A DNA stretch of 64,000 nt from an uncultured Corynebacterium sp. GTDB lineage: Bacteria > Actinomycetota > Actinomycetes > Mycobacteriales > Mycobacteriaceae. The stretch spans positions 1 to 64,000 of the forward strand of contig NZ_CAMICL010000007.1 of the NCBI RefSeq assembly GCF_946221105.1. The letters run 5' to 3'. How positions within the stretch are numbered: position 1 is the stretch's first letter; the number at the start of each line of letters is the position of its first letter. A model generated the notes under the pieces. The model was not told where the DNA came from. It worked only from the letters and a program-made list of their open reading frames with translations, and did no database searches. The translations under genes were made by a program, and so were the position numbers. Positions 35,688 to 46,143 of this stretch are shown here, piece after piece.

Positions 35688-36251
35688 CTAGACGGCGGAT
35701 TTTGGTTTTCCGAAGGTCCAGAAGTTGTTGATGATGAAGTTCACCGGCATGGCAATAAACGTCGAAATGGCTAGCGCCCAGTAGGACTTGGTGCGCAGCC
35801 CGGTGGAATCGTCGAAGATGTGGTCCGGCAGTCCAACAGGCGTGGTGGGGTTCATCAAAAGCGTCATGCACGTCAGCGACACCACGAACGCGAGCGCGCC
35901 GGTGGCCAAGAAGGGGAAGAACCCGCGCAGCCAGGAGCGCGCGTGCACCCCACGGAATGTCCAGGAGCGGTTGAGCTGGTAGTTCCAGGTGTTGGACAGC
36001 ACGAACGCCAGCGTGTACATGATGTGGTACCAGCGCACGTTCCAGCGGGTGGCGCCGAGTTGCATAACCACGTCGTTGGCGTGGAGGTCAAGGCCGTTTT
36101 CCAGAGCCTTGTTGGCCAGGTAGAACACGATGAAGTTGACCAGCACGCCGGAGCCGCCGACGATGCCGAAGCGCAGGAATTGGCGCAGCCCGGCAACGAA
36201 TCGCACCGCGGTGCTCCCGCCGGCTGGTGCGGCGGTGTGCTCGTGCGTCAC
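35688..36251 (-). CDS. GtrA-family membrane protein
   Basis: A 187-residue protein with four membrane segments (about residues 25-45, 75-95, 110-130 and 155-178). The motifs GIVGGSGVLVNFIVFYLANK, NYQLNRSWTF and FIINNFWTF identify GtrA, which is thought to flip or scaffold lipid-linked sugars in envelope glycosylation. GTG 36251 has a perfect AGGAGG ribosome site 6 bases upstream, which decides the start. A 12-base palindrome lies in its upstream region. Confidence 0.9.
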   Translation of the reverse strand: MTHEHTAAPAGGSTAVRFVAGLRQFLRFGIVGGSGVLVNFIVFYLANKALENGLDLHANDVVMQLGATRWNVRWYHIMYTLAFVLSNTWNYQLNRSWTFRGVHARSWLRGFFPFLATGALAFVVSLTCMTLLMNPTTPVGLPDHIFDDSTGLRTKSYWALAISTFIAMPVNFIINNFWTFGKPKSAV

Positions 36252-36279
36252 GGACAACCTCCTCGTAAAAGTACGCAAA

Positions 36280-36291
36280 ACTTACGTAAGT
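36280..36291 (-). promoter_or_regulatory. 12-bp palindrome upstream of gtrA
   Basis: ACTTACGTAAGT, a perfect palindrome 29 bases before the GTG, in AT-rich DNA between gtrA and dapC. Candidate regulator binding site; no regulator identified. Confidence 0.35.
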
Positions 36292-36311
36292 GTAGTCCCG
36301 GGAGGTCGAAG

Positions 36312-37412
36312 TTAAGAAACCAGGCGCCTAGCGGCTTCGGCGATGCGCTCGTCGGTGGCCGTCAGCGAGATGCGCACGTGGTTCGCGCCGGCGGGCCCGT
36401 AGAAGTGGCCTGGAGCTGCGAGGATGCCGCGTTCTGCGAGCCAGTCCAAGCTTTCGCGGGAGCTCATCGCTTCTCGACGGCACCAAAGGTACAACCCGGC
36501 ATCAGAGTCGTCGATAGTAAAGCCCGCCTCCGGCAGCGCCTTCATGAGTTCGACGCGGCGCATGGCGTAGGTGGAGCGCTGCATCTCCTCGTGCATGTCG
36601 TCGCCGAGGGCGGCGACCATGGCGGCCTGGATGGGACCTGGCACGATGAGGCCGGAGTGCTTGCGCACCAGCAGCAGCTCCTGCACCAGCGCTTCGTCGC
36701 CGGAGATGGTGCCGGCGCGGTAGGACGCCAGGTTGGACGTCTTCGACAGCGAGTGCAGGGCAAGCAGCCCGGTGTTGTCGCCGCCGGTGACGGACGGGTG
36801 CAGGATCGACACCGGCTCGGCGGACCAGCCGAGGTAGAGGTAGCACTCGTCAGAGGCGATGATCGCACCGGTGTCGCGGGAGAACTCCACCCAGGCGCGC
36901 AGCTCGTCCGCGGACGCCACTGCCCCGGTCGGGTTCGACGGGGAGTTGACGAACACCAAGGCGGCGTCGCGCGGGGCGGCCGCGGGGTCGTCGCAACGCA
37001 CGACCTCGCAGTCGGCCATGAGCGCGCCGACCTCGTAGGTGGGGTACGCGACCTCCGGGATGACCACCTTCGCGCCGCGCAGACCCAAAAGCGTGGGCAG
37101 CCACGCCACGGCCTCCTTCAGGCCGATCACGGGCAGCACGGAGCGCTCATTCAGCCCGGCGATGCCGAAACGGCGCGCAAGCGACGAGACGATCGTGGCG
37201 CGCAGCTCGGGCGTGCCGGCCGTCTGCGGGTAGCCGGGGGCCGCGGCGGCCTCGGTCAGCGCGAGTTGGATCGACGGCGCGACCGGGTCGACGGGGCCGC
37301 CGACGGACAGGTCGATCAGCCCGCCTTCGTGTGCGGCCGCACGCTCGCGCACGTCCGCGATGGTGTCCCAGGGAAAATCCGGCAGTCGCGATCCGAGTGG
37401 AGTGCGAGCCAA
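36312..37412 (-). CDS. dapC: N-succinyldiaminopimelate aminotransferase
   Basis: A 366-residue fold-type I aminotransferase with the pyridoxal phosphate Lys at 224 (SLSKTSN), NSPSNPTG at 156-163 and the late HVRISLTA. It converts N-succinyl-2-amino-6-ketopimelate to succinyl-LL-diaminopimelate. TTG 37412 gives an N-terminus (ARTPLGSRLPDFPWDTI) like that of C. glutamicum DapC, and is 4 bases after the ferredoxin stop. Operon with fdxC, as in C. glutamicum and mycobacteria. Confidence 0.92.
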   Translation of the reverse strand: MARTPLGSRLPDFPWDTIADVRERAAAHEGGLIDLSVGGPVDPVAPSIQLALTEAAAAPGYPQTAGTPELRATIVSSLARRFGIAGLNERSVLPVIGLKEAVAWLPTLLGLRGAKVVIPEVAYPTYEVGALMADCEVVRCDDPAAAPRDAALVFVNSPSNPTGAVASADELRAWVEFSRDTGAIIASDECYLYLGWSAEPVSILHPSVTGGDNTGLLALHSLSKTSNLASYRAGTISGDEALVQELLLVRKHSGLIVPGPIQAAMVAALGDDMHEEMQRSTYAMRRVELMKALPEAGFTIDDSDAGLYLWCRREAMSSRESLDWLAERGILAAPGHFYGPAGANHVRISLTATDERIAEAARRLVS

Positions 37413-37416
37413 GGGC

Positions 37417-37740
37417 CTAGTCCTGGTTCTGCGGCGGCAGGGCGGCCACGAACGGGTGGTCGAAGTCCTGCGGGCCGGTCTTGGCGGCGCCGCCCGGGGA
37501 GCCGAGCTCGTCGAAGAAGCCGACGTTGGCGTCGTAGTACTCGCTCCACTCGTCGGGGGTGTCGTCCTCGTAGAAGATGGCCTCGACCGGGCATGCCGGC
37601 TCGCAGGCGCCGCAGTCGACGCACTCGTCGGGGTGGATGTAGAGCATGCGCTTGCCCTCGTAGATGCAGTCAACGGGGCATTCTTCGACACAGCTGCGGT
37701 CCAGGATATCGACGCACGGTTGAGCAATCACGTAAGTCAT
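37417..37740 (-). CDS. fdxC: Ferredoxin with two Fe-S clusters
   Basis: A 107-residue ferredoxin. Cysteine motifs [16 protein letters not shown] (3Fe-4S site) and [15 protein letters not shown] (4Fe-4S site) are those of the 7Fe type, followed by an acidic C-terminal extension. The start at 37740 has a CATACT box 7 bases before. It carries electrons to unknown partners; the genomic link to dapC is conserved in actinobacteria but unexplained. Confidence 0.95.
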   Translation of the reverse strand: MTYVIAQPCVDILDRSCVEECPVDCIYEGKRMLYIHPDECVDCGACEPACPVEAIFYEDDTPDEWSEYYDANVGFFDELGSPGGAAKTGPQDFDHPFVAALPPQNQD

Positions 37741-37753
37741 GGCAAACAGTATG

Positions 37754-38077
37754 TCACTTCGAACGAATCATGGGCCAAACGCCACCCACTATGCCGGCAA
37801 CAAAGAGCACCAGCGACCAGCCGGTTGGCGGGAGCACGGCCAGTGAAATGAAAAACGCGCACCCCCACACCCCCAGCGGCGCGAGCGCCCAGGTGTCCGA
37901 CCACAGCCGCGCTGTCTTCGTCAGCACCGCGTTGAACAGCAGCGCCACAACCGCCCAAATCCAGTTGAGGTAGACCACCTCCAGTACGAGCGAGACCAGC
38001 GCGCCAACGCTGAGCCACACCAGCCCGGCGACCGCTTCGCCGCGGGAGAAGTCGTCGCGCACTGCGGGTCGTGTCAT
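37754..38077 (-). CDS. Small membrane protein downstream of mshB
   Basis: A 107-residue protein with four predicted membrane segments (residues about 17-32, 36-50, 66-82, 85-102). ATG 38077 overlaps the mshB stop (ATGA), so it is translated with it. No motif recognised. Confidence 0.75.
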   Translation of the reverse strand: MTRPAVRDDFSRGEAVAGLVWLSVGALVSLVLEVVYLNWIWAVVALLFNAVLTKTARLWSDTWALAPLGVWGCAFFISLAVLPPTGWSLVLFVAGIVGGVWPMIRSK

Positions 38078-38946
38078 CGCGCGATCCCGGCGAGCAGCGA
38101 AGTGCCGTCGTGAAGCGGAAGCCCCGCGCCCAGCTGGTAGTGCTCGACGCGCTGGATCGGCTGGATGATCAGGTTGGACAGCGCGTAGTACACCACCGGA
38201 CCGGCGGCGAGCGCGGCGTGCGGGTTGACGTCGGTGGTGCGCCCGTCCGCGATCCACAGCTGCGTGGCGTGCGCGCGCATCGCCTCGACCTTGGCGCTGT
38301 AGGCGGCGTCGTTGAGCTCGACGCGGATATCGGAGGTGTCCACACCGTCGAGCTCGCCGTCTTCGGGCAGGCGCCAGCCCTCGGGGGCCTCGGCGGGCAT
38401 GAGTGCGGCGGTCTCCTCGGCCAGGCGCACCACCCACATGATGCGCGGGACCTCCACACGCTCGGCGGCGGCGTGGGTGATCTCGTGGGCGCGGATATGG
38501 TCCGGGTGGCCGTAGCCGCCGTCGGGGCCGTAAGTGAGCACAAGGTGCGGCTTTTCTGCTTCGAAGATGGCAGCAAGCTTCTCGACGGCCACGTCACCCG
38601 AATTCACAAACGCCCGCGGATTTTTACTCGCCGGCGATCCCGCCATACCGGAATCGCGGAAGCAACCGGCGCCGCCGAGGAACTGCCCGCGCGCGCCGAT
38701 CGCGTCTAAGGAGCGCTGCAGCTCCTGGATGCGGAAACCCCCGAGCTGGTCCGCTTCGTCCACCACGAGGTGCTGGTAGGGCTCGCCGATGACCTCGCCT
38801 TCCTCGCCGAGGGTGCAGGTGACCACCAGCACGTCCGCGCCACGGCCGGAGAGGTCTGCAAGGGCGCCGGCGGTGGTGATCGCCTCGTCGTCCGGGTGGG
38901 CGTGCACGGCGACTACGCGGTAGCCGGAAAGGTCTCGAACGGTCAT
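38074..38946 (-). CDS. mshB: Mycothiol biosynthesis GlcNAc-Ins deacetylase
   Basis: A 290-residue LmbE-type zinc deacetylase. AHPDDE (residues 16-21) and GGYGHPDHI (about 143-151) supply the metal ligands. It removes acetate from N-acetylglucosaminyl-inositol in mycothiol synthesis. ATG 38946 has an AGGAGG ribosome site 4 bases upstream. Its start overlaps the lpqW stop (ATGA) and its stop overlaps the next gene, so lpqW-mshB and the membrane protein form one coupled unit. Confidence 0.95.
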   Translation of the reverse strand: MTVRDLSGYRVVAVHAHPDDEAITTAGALADLSGRGADVLVVTCTLGEEGEVIGEPYQHLVVDEADQLGGFRIQELQRSLDAIGARGQFLGGAGCFRDSGMAGSPASKNPRAFVNSGDVAVEKLAAIFEAEKPHLVLTYGPDGGYGHPDHIRAHEITHAAAERVEVPRIMWVVRLAEETAALMPAEAPEGWRLPEDGELDGVDTSDIRVELNDAAYSAKVEAMRAHATQLWIADGRTTDVNPHAALAAGPVVYYALSNLIIQPIQRVEHYQLGAGLPLHDGTSLLAGIAR

Positions 38947-40625
38947 GGAACCTCCTGAATTCTTGGTCGCCGTTTCACTGTATCGGCCAGCTTCCACGCG
39001 CCTGCCGACGACAACCCGCCGGGCCACTGCCCCGGCTGCGTGCCCGCCGCGCGCACCCCGCCCGCGGTGGCGGCCAGACGGGTCTCGCGCAGCAGGGGCA
39101 CCCAGAGCGCTTCTCGGTGCTCGATCGCCGCGACGCGTTCGGCCGCTGTTTCTGGCGGGATGTCGCCGGCAAGGATTGCTTTCGCCAGCTCGTCGCCAGC
39201 CACCGAACAGAAACCCGCGAGGTTGCCGGCGCGGCCGGTTTCTGCAGGGCAGGCGATGCGGCTGGCCAGCGTGTCTGCCGGGGTGTGGGCGGATGCGCCG
39301 TCGTTGCGCCAGTGCACCACGACGTCCACCTCGCCCGCTGGCAGGCTGCGCGCGGCGATGGCGGGCAGCTCGTTGGCCACGATGCGGGCGGGCACGTCGG
39401 CGTTGTTTAAAACGTCGACAAGCGAACGCGCGGCCGCCGTGGCGGCCGGGTCCGCCGCGTCGGCGGCGACGCGCAGCACCTTGCCGTCGGCGGCGAGGGC
39501 GTGCAGCAGTGCCAGCGAACCGGGCTCGGTCGGTGCCGCGGCGGCCACGTTGGTGCTGCGGCGGGCGGCGATGTGGGCGAGCAGGGGGACGTCGATAAGC
39601 GAACGCACCTCGGCGCGCGCCTGCGCCGAAAGCCCGCTGGTGGCGGAAAGTGTGACGCCCAAGGTGCGGTCGCCCCGGAACGTGCGGGTGTCCACGTCCG
39701 GGATCAGCCCGAGCACGTCCGCGGTGGTGTCCTGCGGCACCATGTCCACGAACGCGAGCTGGCCGCTGCGCAGCTGATCCGCCACTTGGGTGGTGTCGCG
39801 CGCCGCGGCGAGGGTGAGGATGTCGATCGGCGCCGGGTCCGGCCCCCAGAACCTGTCGTTGCGGTTCAGGGTGACGGTGCCGTGCGCCCGGTCCACGCTG
39901 CGCACCAAGTAACGGCCCGCTGATGCCGGGACGGTGTTGCGCAACGCGTAGGCGAAATCGGCGGCGTCCGCGGCGAGCAGGTGCGACGGCAACAGGTGGC
40001 GGAACAGCACCCGCCAGTCCCCCACCGGCTGCGCGAAATCCACGTCCACGACCTTGCCGCCGGGCCCGCTGACGCGCACATTGGACACCGCACGGTACGC
40101 GGCCGGGTCCACCACACCGGCGGTTTGTGTCATTCCGCGCCACAGGTAGGCGAAGTCCGAGCCGGTGATCGGGGTGCCGTCGGACCACTGGGCGTTCGGC
40201 GCGATGACGTAGCGGACCGTGAACGCGTCCGGCGACGTCGGCAGCACCGACGCGCCGACGAGCAGGTTCGGGTCCTTCGTGCCGTCCTCCTGGAAGGCGC
40301 TGGGCAGCACAAGGTCGGCGATGCCGCGCACCACGGCGGATTCGTCGCCGACCAAGTGCGGGTTGAACCCCGCGCGCACCTGGTCGATGCCGATTTGGGC
40401 CTGCGGGCGGCCGTTGGCCGGCTCTTGGCCGGTGCCTTGTTCGTCGGCGTCGGCGTTGTCAGCGTCGTTGCTGCCGGCGTCGTGCTCTGACGCGGCATCG
40501 GGGCGGTCCTCCGGCTCCACCAGCGGCGGCGGGCCCGGGTTGGCCGCGCAGGACGCTGCGAGGCAGAGCACGGAAAGCGCCGCCGCAGCACGGGTGGCTG
40601 GGCGGCGCGTTCTACTTGGGTGCAT
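38943..40625 (-). CDS. lpqW: Lipoprotein LpqW-like, family 5 extracellular solute-binding
   Basis: A 560-residue predicted lipoprotein. The signal MHPSRTRRPATRAAAALSVL ends in lipobox AASC; after an acidic Asp/Glu/Asn-rich spacer comes the solute-binding-5 fold (YVIAPNAQWSDGTPITGSDF). Mycobacterial LpqW has this fold, lies next to typA and modulates lipoarabinomannan synthesis. Order typA-lpqW-mshB here is the same. It probably acts at the outer face of the plasma membrane and has no transport partners nearby. A possible TAGCCT box lies 8 bases before the ATG. Confidence 0.85.
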   Translation of the reverse strand: MHPSRTRRPATRAAAALSVLCLAASCAANPGPPPLVEPEDRPDAASEHDAGSNDADNADADEQGTGQEPANGRPQAQIGIDQVRAGFNPHLVGDESAVVRGIADLVLPSAFQEDGTKDPNLLVGASVLPTSPDAFTVRYVIAPNAQWSDGTPITGSDFAYLWRGMTQTAGVVDPAAYRAVSNVRVSGPGGKVVDVDFAQPVGDWRVLFRHLLPSHLLAADAADFAYALRNTVPASAGRYLVRSVDRAHGTVTLNRNDRFWGPDPAPIDILTLAAARDTTQVADQLRSGQLAFVDMVPQDTTADVLGLIPDVDTRTFRGDRTLGVTLSATSGLSAQARAEVRSLIDVPLLAHIAARRSTNVAAAAPTEPGSLALLHALAADGKVLRVAADAADPAATAAARSLVDVLNNADVPARIVANELPAIAARSLPAGEVDVVVHWRNDGASAHTPADTLASRIACPAETGRAGNLAGFCSVAGDELAKAILAGDIPPETAAERVAAIEHREALWVPLLRETRLAATAGGVRAAGTQPGQWPGGLSSAGAWKLADTVKRRPRIQEVP

Positions 40626-40636
40626 GGAAGAACAGG

Positions 40637-42553
<1,917 letters not shown>

Positions 42554-42684
42554 AGAGATAGGTCCTTTGCGTTGGCGGAAATAACGCCTAAACGATACTC
42601 CCGCCTGCGCTGAATCGCATTATCCCGCCAGCGAACCGCAGCCTGCGCGCGCGCACGGTTCCCACAGTAATATCCCAGTTCGGC

Positions 42685-42712
42685 TTGACGTTGTTACGGA
42701 TGTGACTAATGT
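42685..42712 (+). promoter_or_regulatory. Promoter with -35 and -10 boxes
   Basis: TTGACG (42685-42690), 16-base spacer, TAATGT (42707-42712). The expected start of transcription falls on GTG 42720. Confidence 0.55.
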
Positions 42713-42719
42713 GGCGCAA

Positions 42720-43391
42720 GTGCACAACTATCTTTCACTCTCCAGGACCGTCGTTGCGGCGGTGTGCGCTGCCGGTTTGTTGGTGACCGGAGGCGTCGCT
42801 AAGCACACCGCTTCTGCGCAGTCCTCTTTCCTCGACCCGCTGGGCCGGCCCACGCCCGAGACTGTCGCGCGCGTCAACGCGTTCGCGGACCAGCCTCACG
42901 TCCCGCCGAAGGTGGGCAACGCGCTGCGCACCGCGGTGCAGTTCTACGCGGGCGGCGACGAGATCGGCGGCCCGCCACTGCCTGCCGACGCCCCACGGTT
43001 CACCCAGTTCTACTGGCCCACAGTCTCCGGCAACTGCATCGGCGAGGGACTGCACTCCACCGCCTCCGCGATCGCGGTGCCAGGCCCTGCCCAGTCCCCC
43101 GCCCCGGGCGCGAAGGCCGGCCAGACCACGTTCGTCTTCACAGCACTGGGCACCCCGGCCGCGGCGAAGGAGCAGGGCCAGATGAAGGTGTACTGGATCA
43201 ACCTGGGCAATTTCCGCACCGGCGTAACGCCGTTGAGCAATAACGGGATTAACCCAACAGGACCGGCCACCCTGTCTGCGACCGCGGATACGGGCTCCGG
43301 GCGGGTTCTGGCAGTCGTTGACGGGAGTGTGCGCACCGTCGACAAGCTCTGCCCCTTCGCACCGACCGCCGCATCTATTGACGTGAGGTAA
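42720..43391 (+). CDS. Secreted hypothetical protein
   Basis: A 223-residue protein with a signal peptide: a short N-region, hydrophobic core (TVVAAVCAAGLLVTGGVA) and a cleavage region near ASAQS. The mature part has two Cys (SGNCIGEG and DKLCPF) that could form a disulphide. GTG 42720 is chosen from the promoter geometry; a GTG at 42702 is the longer alternative. It resembles small secreted proteins conserved near typA in related genera, but no function is known. Confidence 0.72.
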   Translation: MHNYLSLSRTVVAAVCAAGLLVTGGVAKHTASAQSSFLDPLGRPTPETVARVNAFADQPHVPPKVGNALRTAVQFYAGGDEIGGPPLPADAPRFTQFYWPTVSGNCIGEGLHSTASAIAVPGPAQSPAPGAKAGQTTFVFTALGTPAAAKEQGQMKVYWINLGNFRTGVTPLSNNGINPTGPATLSATADTGSGRVLAVVDGSVRTVDKLCPFAPTAASIDVR

Positions 43392-43394
43392 CCA

Positions 43395-43931
43395 ATGGCC
43401 GCCGATCTACACCCCGTGAAGCAGGAGACGTTCGACACCGCAGCGAACATCAACACCGACCCGAAGGGGTTTCTGCGCGAGGTAGACACGTTCCACGTCA
43501 CCGACTTCGGCCTGTACATGGGCCGCGGCGCCGACCACCCGGAGTTCGGCTACCTGGAGAGCTGGCTGCTTCCGGAACTGGGGCTTCGCGCCAACATCTT
43601 CCACTACCGCGAGGGGGCGGAGCGCGCGCAGGACTTCTACTTCGACGTCGCCGACATCGACGTCGACGGCGAGGTGTGGAGCACCCGGGACCTCTACGTG
43701 GACCTGGTGTCGCTGACCGGCAACCCGATCGACGTACTGGACATCGACGAGCTCGCCGCCGCCACGTCTGCCGGCTACATCACCGCCGAGGACGCGGAGA
43801 AGGCTATCGACGTCACGCTGGCCGCCGTCGAAGGCATCACCCGCCACGGCGACGACGCCATGGAGTGGCTGCGCGCCCAGGGCATCGAGCTGACGTGGGC
43901 CGAGGACGTGGAGCTGACTCCGGTCGGGTAG
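43395..43931 (+). CDS. DUF402 domain protein
   Basis: A 178-residue protein. The barrel-like core (WLLPELGLRANIFHYREG, then FYFDVADIDVDG, and TRDLYVDLVSL) is the DUF402 fold found in nucleoside di/triphosphatases and RNA-processing proteins. The acidic residues after it fit a metal site. ATG 43395 has a GAGG site and lies 3 bases after the secreted protein gene, so they are co-transcribed. A strong terminator follows. Confidence 0.85.
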   Translation: MAADLHPVKQETFDTAANINTDPKGFLREVDTFHVTDFGLYMGRGADHPEFGYLESWLLPELGLRANIFHYREGAERAQDFYFDVADIDVDGEVWSTRDLYVDLVSLTGNPIDVLDIDELAAATSAGYITAEDAEKAIDVTLAAVEGITRHGDDAMEWLRAQGIELTWAEDVELTPVG

Positions 43932-43946
43932 TTCACCTCGCGTTCA

Positions 43947-43978
43947 CCCCATCCACCGCTTTGGTGGATGGGGTTTTT
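43947..43978 (+). terminator. Rho-independent terminator
   Basis: Perfect 11-bp stem CCCCATCCACC / GGTGGATGGGG, 5-base loop, then TTTTT. Confidence 0.92.
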
Positions 43979-44305
43979 GCGTGCCATGAATATCATTCAC
44001 ATTTTCTATAGTTCAGCAGCTTTCTTTGCCAGCACCCGATCAGCATCCTGAAGTTCCTTTTTGCCAGACCATTCGGATTAGCTGGAAACCCACTGGGCAT
44101 AAAACGCAAAATACTTTCCTAAAACAATGTGAACTAGGCGACACGTGCGGTAGGTTGTGTTCAACCTGATTCACGTCGTGTTTACCGAAGGGTGTTGTGC
44201 GAACCGTGTGCAGGGGCCGCCGGAAATTCCACCGGCACCATTGCCCGCCTTGGGCAACCGTCGCAAAGCAATCTGCGCACGGACGACTTACGAAAGGAAC
44301 TGACC
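43979..44305 (+). other. AT-rich 327-base gap upstream of peptide importer
   Basis: No gene seen. The first 150 bases are unusually AT-rich for this genome. The second part holds an inverted repeat at 44152-44167 (AGGTTG, 4 bases, CAACCT) and an AAAGGA ribosome site before ATG 44306. The region probably contains the promoter and regulator sites of the importer operon. Confidence 0.6.
44152..44167. promoter_or_regulatory. Inverted repeat, possible operator
   Basis: AGGTTG-tgtt-CAACCT, 139 bases before the first importer gene. Could be a regulator site; no match to a named box is claimed. Confidence 0.35.
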
Positions 44306-46012
44306 ATGAGCAAACGCCTCCGCGTCGCGGCTCTCGCCGGCCTCTCCTCCATCTCCCTCGTCCTCGCCTCCTGCTCCTCGGACGGAAACTCCGAGGGCAC
44401 GGCCGCAGGTGGCGGCCAGGACACCGCAAACACCAAGGCCGAAAAATCCGGTGACAACGGCGATCAGCTCGAGGTCAACGCAGCGGGCGACTACAACCCG
44501 CTCGAGCGCGACCAGATCCAGGACGGCGGCGAGCTCACGCTCGCGATCACCGAGATCGCCGAGCAGCAGAACCTGTTCCACGCGAACATGAACCTCTACA
44601 CCCGCTCGCTGTGGACGAAGTACAACCCGCAGCTTTCGCTTTTCGACGGCGACGGCACCTACCACCCGAACCCGGCCTACCTCACCGACGTCAAGGATGA
44701 GACCGTCGACGGCAAGACCGTGGTCACCTACACCATCAACCCGGAGGCCAACTACAACGACGGCACCCCGATCGACTGGACCGCCTACGAGAACACCTGG
44801 AAGTTCAACAACGGCTCCAACCCGGAGGTGCAGGTCAACTCCACCGACGGCTACGAGCTGATCGAGTCCGTCGAGCGCGGCGCAGACGACAAGCAGGCAG
44901 TGGTCACCTTCAAGCAGGCGTACCCGTGGTGGGAAGGCCTCTTCGACTCCCTGGTCCCGCCGCAGGTCAAGGACGCCGACACCTTCATGAACGCCTACCT
45001 CAAGCAGGTCCACCCCGAGTGGGGCGCAGGCCCGTTCAAGGTGGAAAACGTCGACTTCGAAGGCGGCACCGCAACCTTTGTGCCCAACGAGAACTGGTGG
45101 GGCGAAAAGCCGAAGCTGGACAAGATCACCTACCGCCAGATGGAAGACCAGGCATCCCTGAACGCCTTCCGCGCAGGTGAGCTCGACGCCACCGGCGTGG
45201 GCACCCGCGACCGCCTGGCCACCGCGAAGGAGATGGGCGATGCGGTGGAGATCCGCACCGCACTGCGTCCGTCCACCTTCCTCATGACCATCAACTCCAC
45301 TGCGCCGGGCCTGGAGGACATCAAGGTGCGCGAGGCGATCATGCGCGGCGTGGACCGCGAGCAGCTCGCCGCCATCCGTTTCCAGGGCCTCGGCTACACC
45401 GAGGACCAGCCGGGTTCGTTCAACCTCTTCCAGACCCAGGACGGCTACGAGGACAACTTCGGCGAAGTCGTCCAGTACGACCCGGAGAAGGCCAAGGAGC
45501 TGCTGAAGGAGGCCGGCTACGACGAGGCGAACCCGCTGTCCATCCGCTACGTCACCCTCGGCGACTCCCCGATGGTGCAGGCCACCACCTCCGCCCTGCA
45601 GGCGATGCTGCGCAACATCGGCATCGACGTCCAGGTGGAGGAACGCCCGAGCTCCGACTTCTCCAAGGTCACCGCTGAGCGCGACTTCGACCTGTTCATG
45701 TCCGGCTTCAGCTCCTCCGACCCGTTCGGTGTGGCGTACTTCGGCCAGATCTACGCCTCCGACTCCGAGCTGAACAAGTCCGGCACCGGCACGCCCGAGA
45801 TGGACAAGCAGATCGAAGAGCTGCAGCAGATCCCGGACGCGGACGAGCAGATCAAGCGCGCCAACGAGCTGGAGAAGGAAGCCCTGAAGCAGTTCGGCAT
45901 CATGCCGTACGCCAACGGCCCCGAGATCGTGGCCGTAAAGAAGGGCCTGGCCAACTACGGCGCTGCGTCCTTTGCAGTCCTGCCGATCGAGAACGTGGGC
46001 TGGGCAAAGTAA
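44306..46012 (+). CDS. Oligopeptide/dipeptide ABC transporter substrate-binding lipoprotein
   Basis: A 568-residue family-5 binding protein. The signal (MSKRLRVAALAGLSSISLVL) ends with lipobox LASC, Cys23, after which a Ser/Asp/Ala-rich linker leads into the fold (NPEANYNDGTPIDWTAYENT). It captures peptides or another large solute for the permeases encoded downstream. An AAAGGA site supports ATG 44306. A hairpin follows before the permease gene, which should let the binding protein be made in excess. Confidence 0.93.
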   Translation: MSKRLRVAALAGLSSISLVLASCSSDGNSEGTAAGGGQDTANTKAEKSGDNGDQLEVNAAGDYNPLERDQIQDGGELTLAITEIAEQQNLFHANMNLYTRSLWTKYNPQLSLFDGDGTYHPNPAYLTDVKDETVDGKTVVTYTINPEANYNDGTPIDWTAYENTWKFNNGSNPEVQVNSTDGYELIESVERGADDKQAVVTFKQAYPWWEGLFDSLVPPQVKDADTFMNAYLKQVHPEWGAGPFKVENVDFEGGTATFVPNENWWGEKPKLDKITYRQMEDQASLNAFRAGELDATGVGTRDRLATAKEMGDAVEIRTALRPSTFLMTINSTAPGLEDIKVREAIMRGVDREQLAAIRFQGLGYTEDQPGSFNLFQTQDGYEDNFGEVVQYDPEKAKELLKEAGYDEANPLSIRYVTLGDSPMVQATTSALQAMLRNIGIDVQVEERPSSDFSKVTAERDFDLFMSGFSSSDPFGVAYFGQIYASDSELNKSGTGTPEMDKQIEELQQIPDADEQIKRANELEKEALKQFGIMPYANGPEIVAVKKGLANYGAASFAVLPIENVGWAK

Positions 46013-46051
46013 CCCCGCCTGCTACCTGGTGAAACACCCGCAATGAGGGTG

Positions 46052-46081
46052 AGCCCGCCCAGCGTGAGCACTGGGCGGGCT
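46052..46081 (+). terminator. Hairpin between binding protein and permease genes
   Basis: Stem AGCCCGCCCAG / CTGGGCGGGCT with an 8-base loop and only TTCC after it. Likely a partial terminator or mRNA stabiliser for differential expression. Confidence 0.65.
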
Positions 46082-46143
46082 TCCGCACTTGCATCGCCGA
46101 ATGACCTCCTGCACACCCGCTGACACCGGAACTGAGAGCGCAC

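Noticed and set aside
43979..44040. Fur- or Zur-like box (ATGAATATCATTCA)
   Set aside because: Symmetry is too weak and no metal gene is adjacent.
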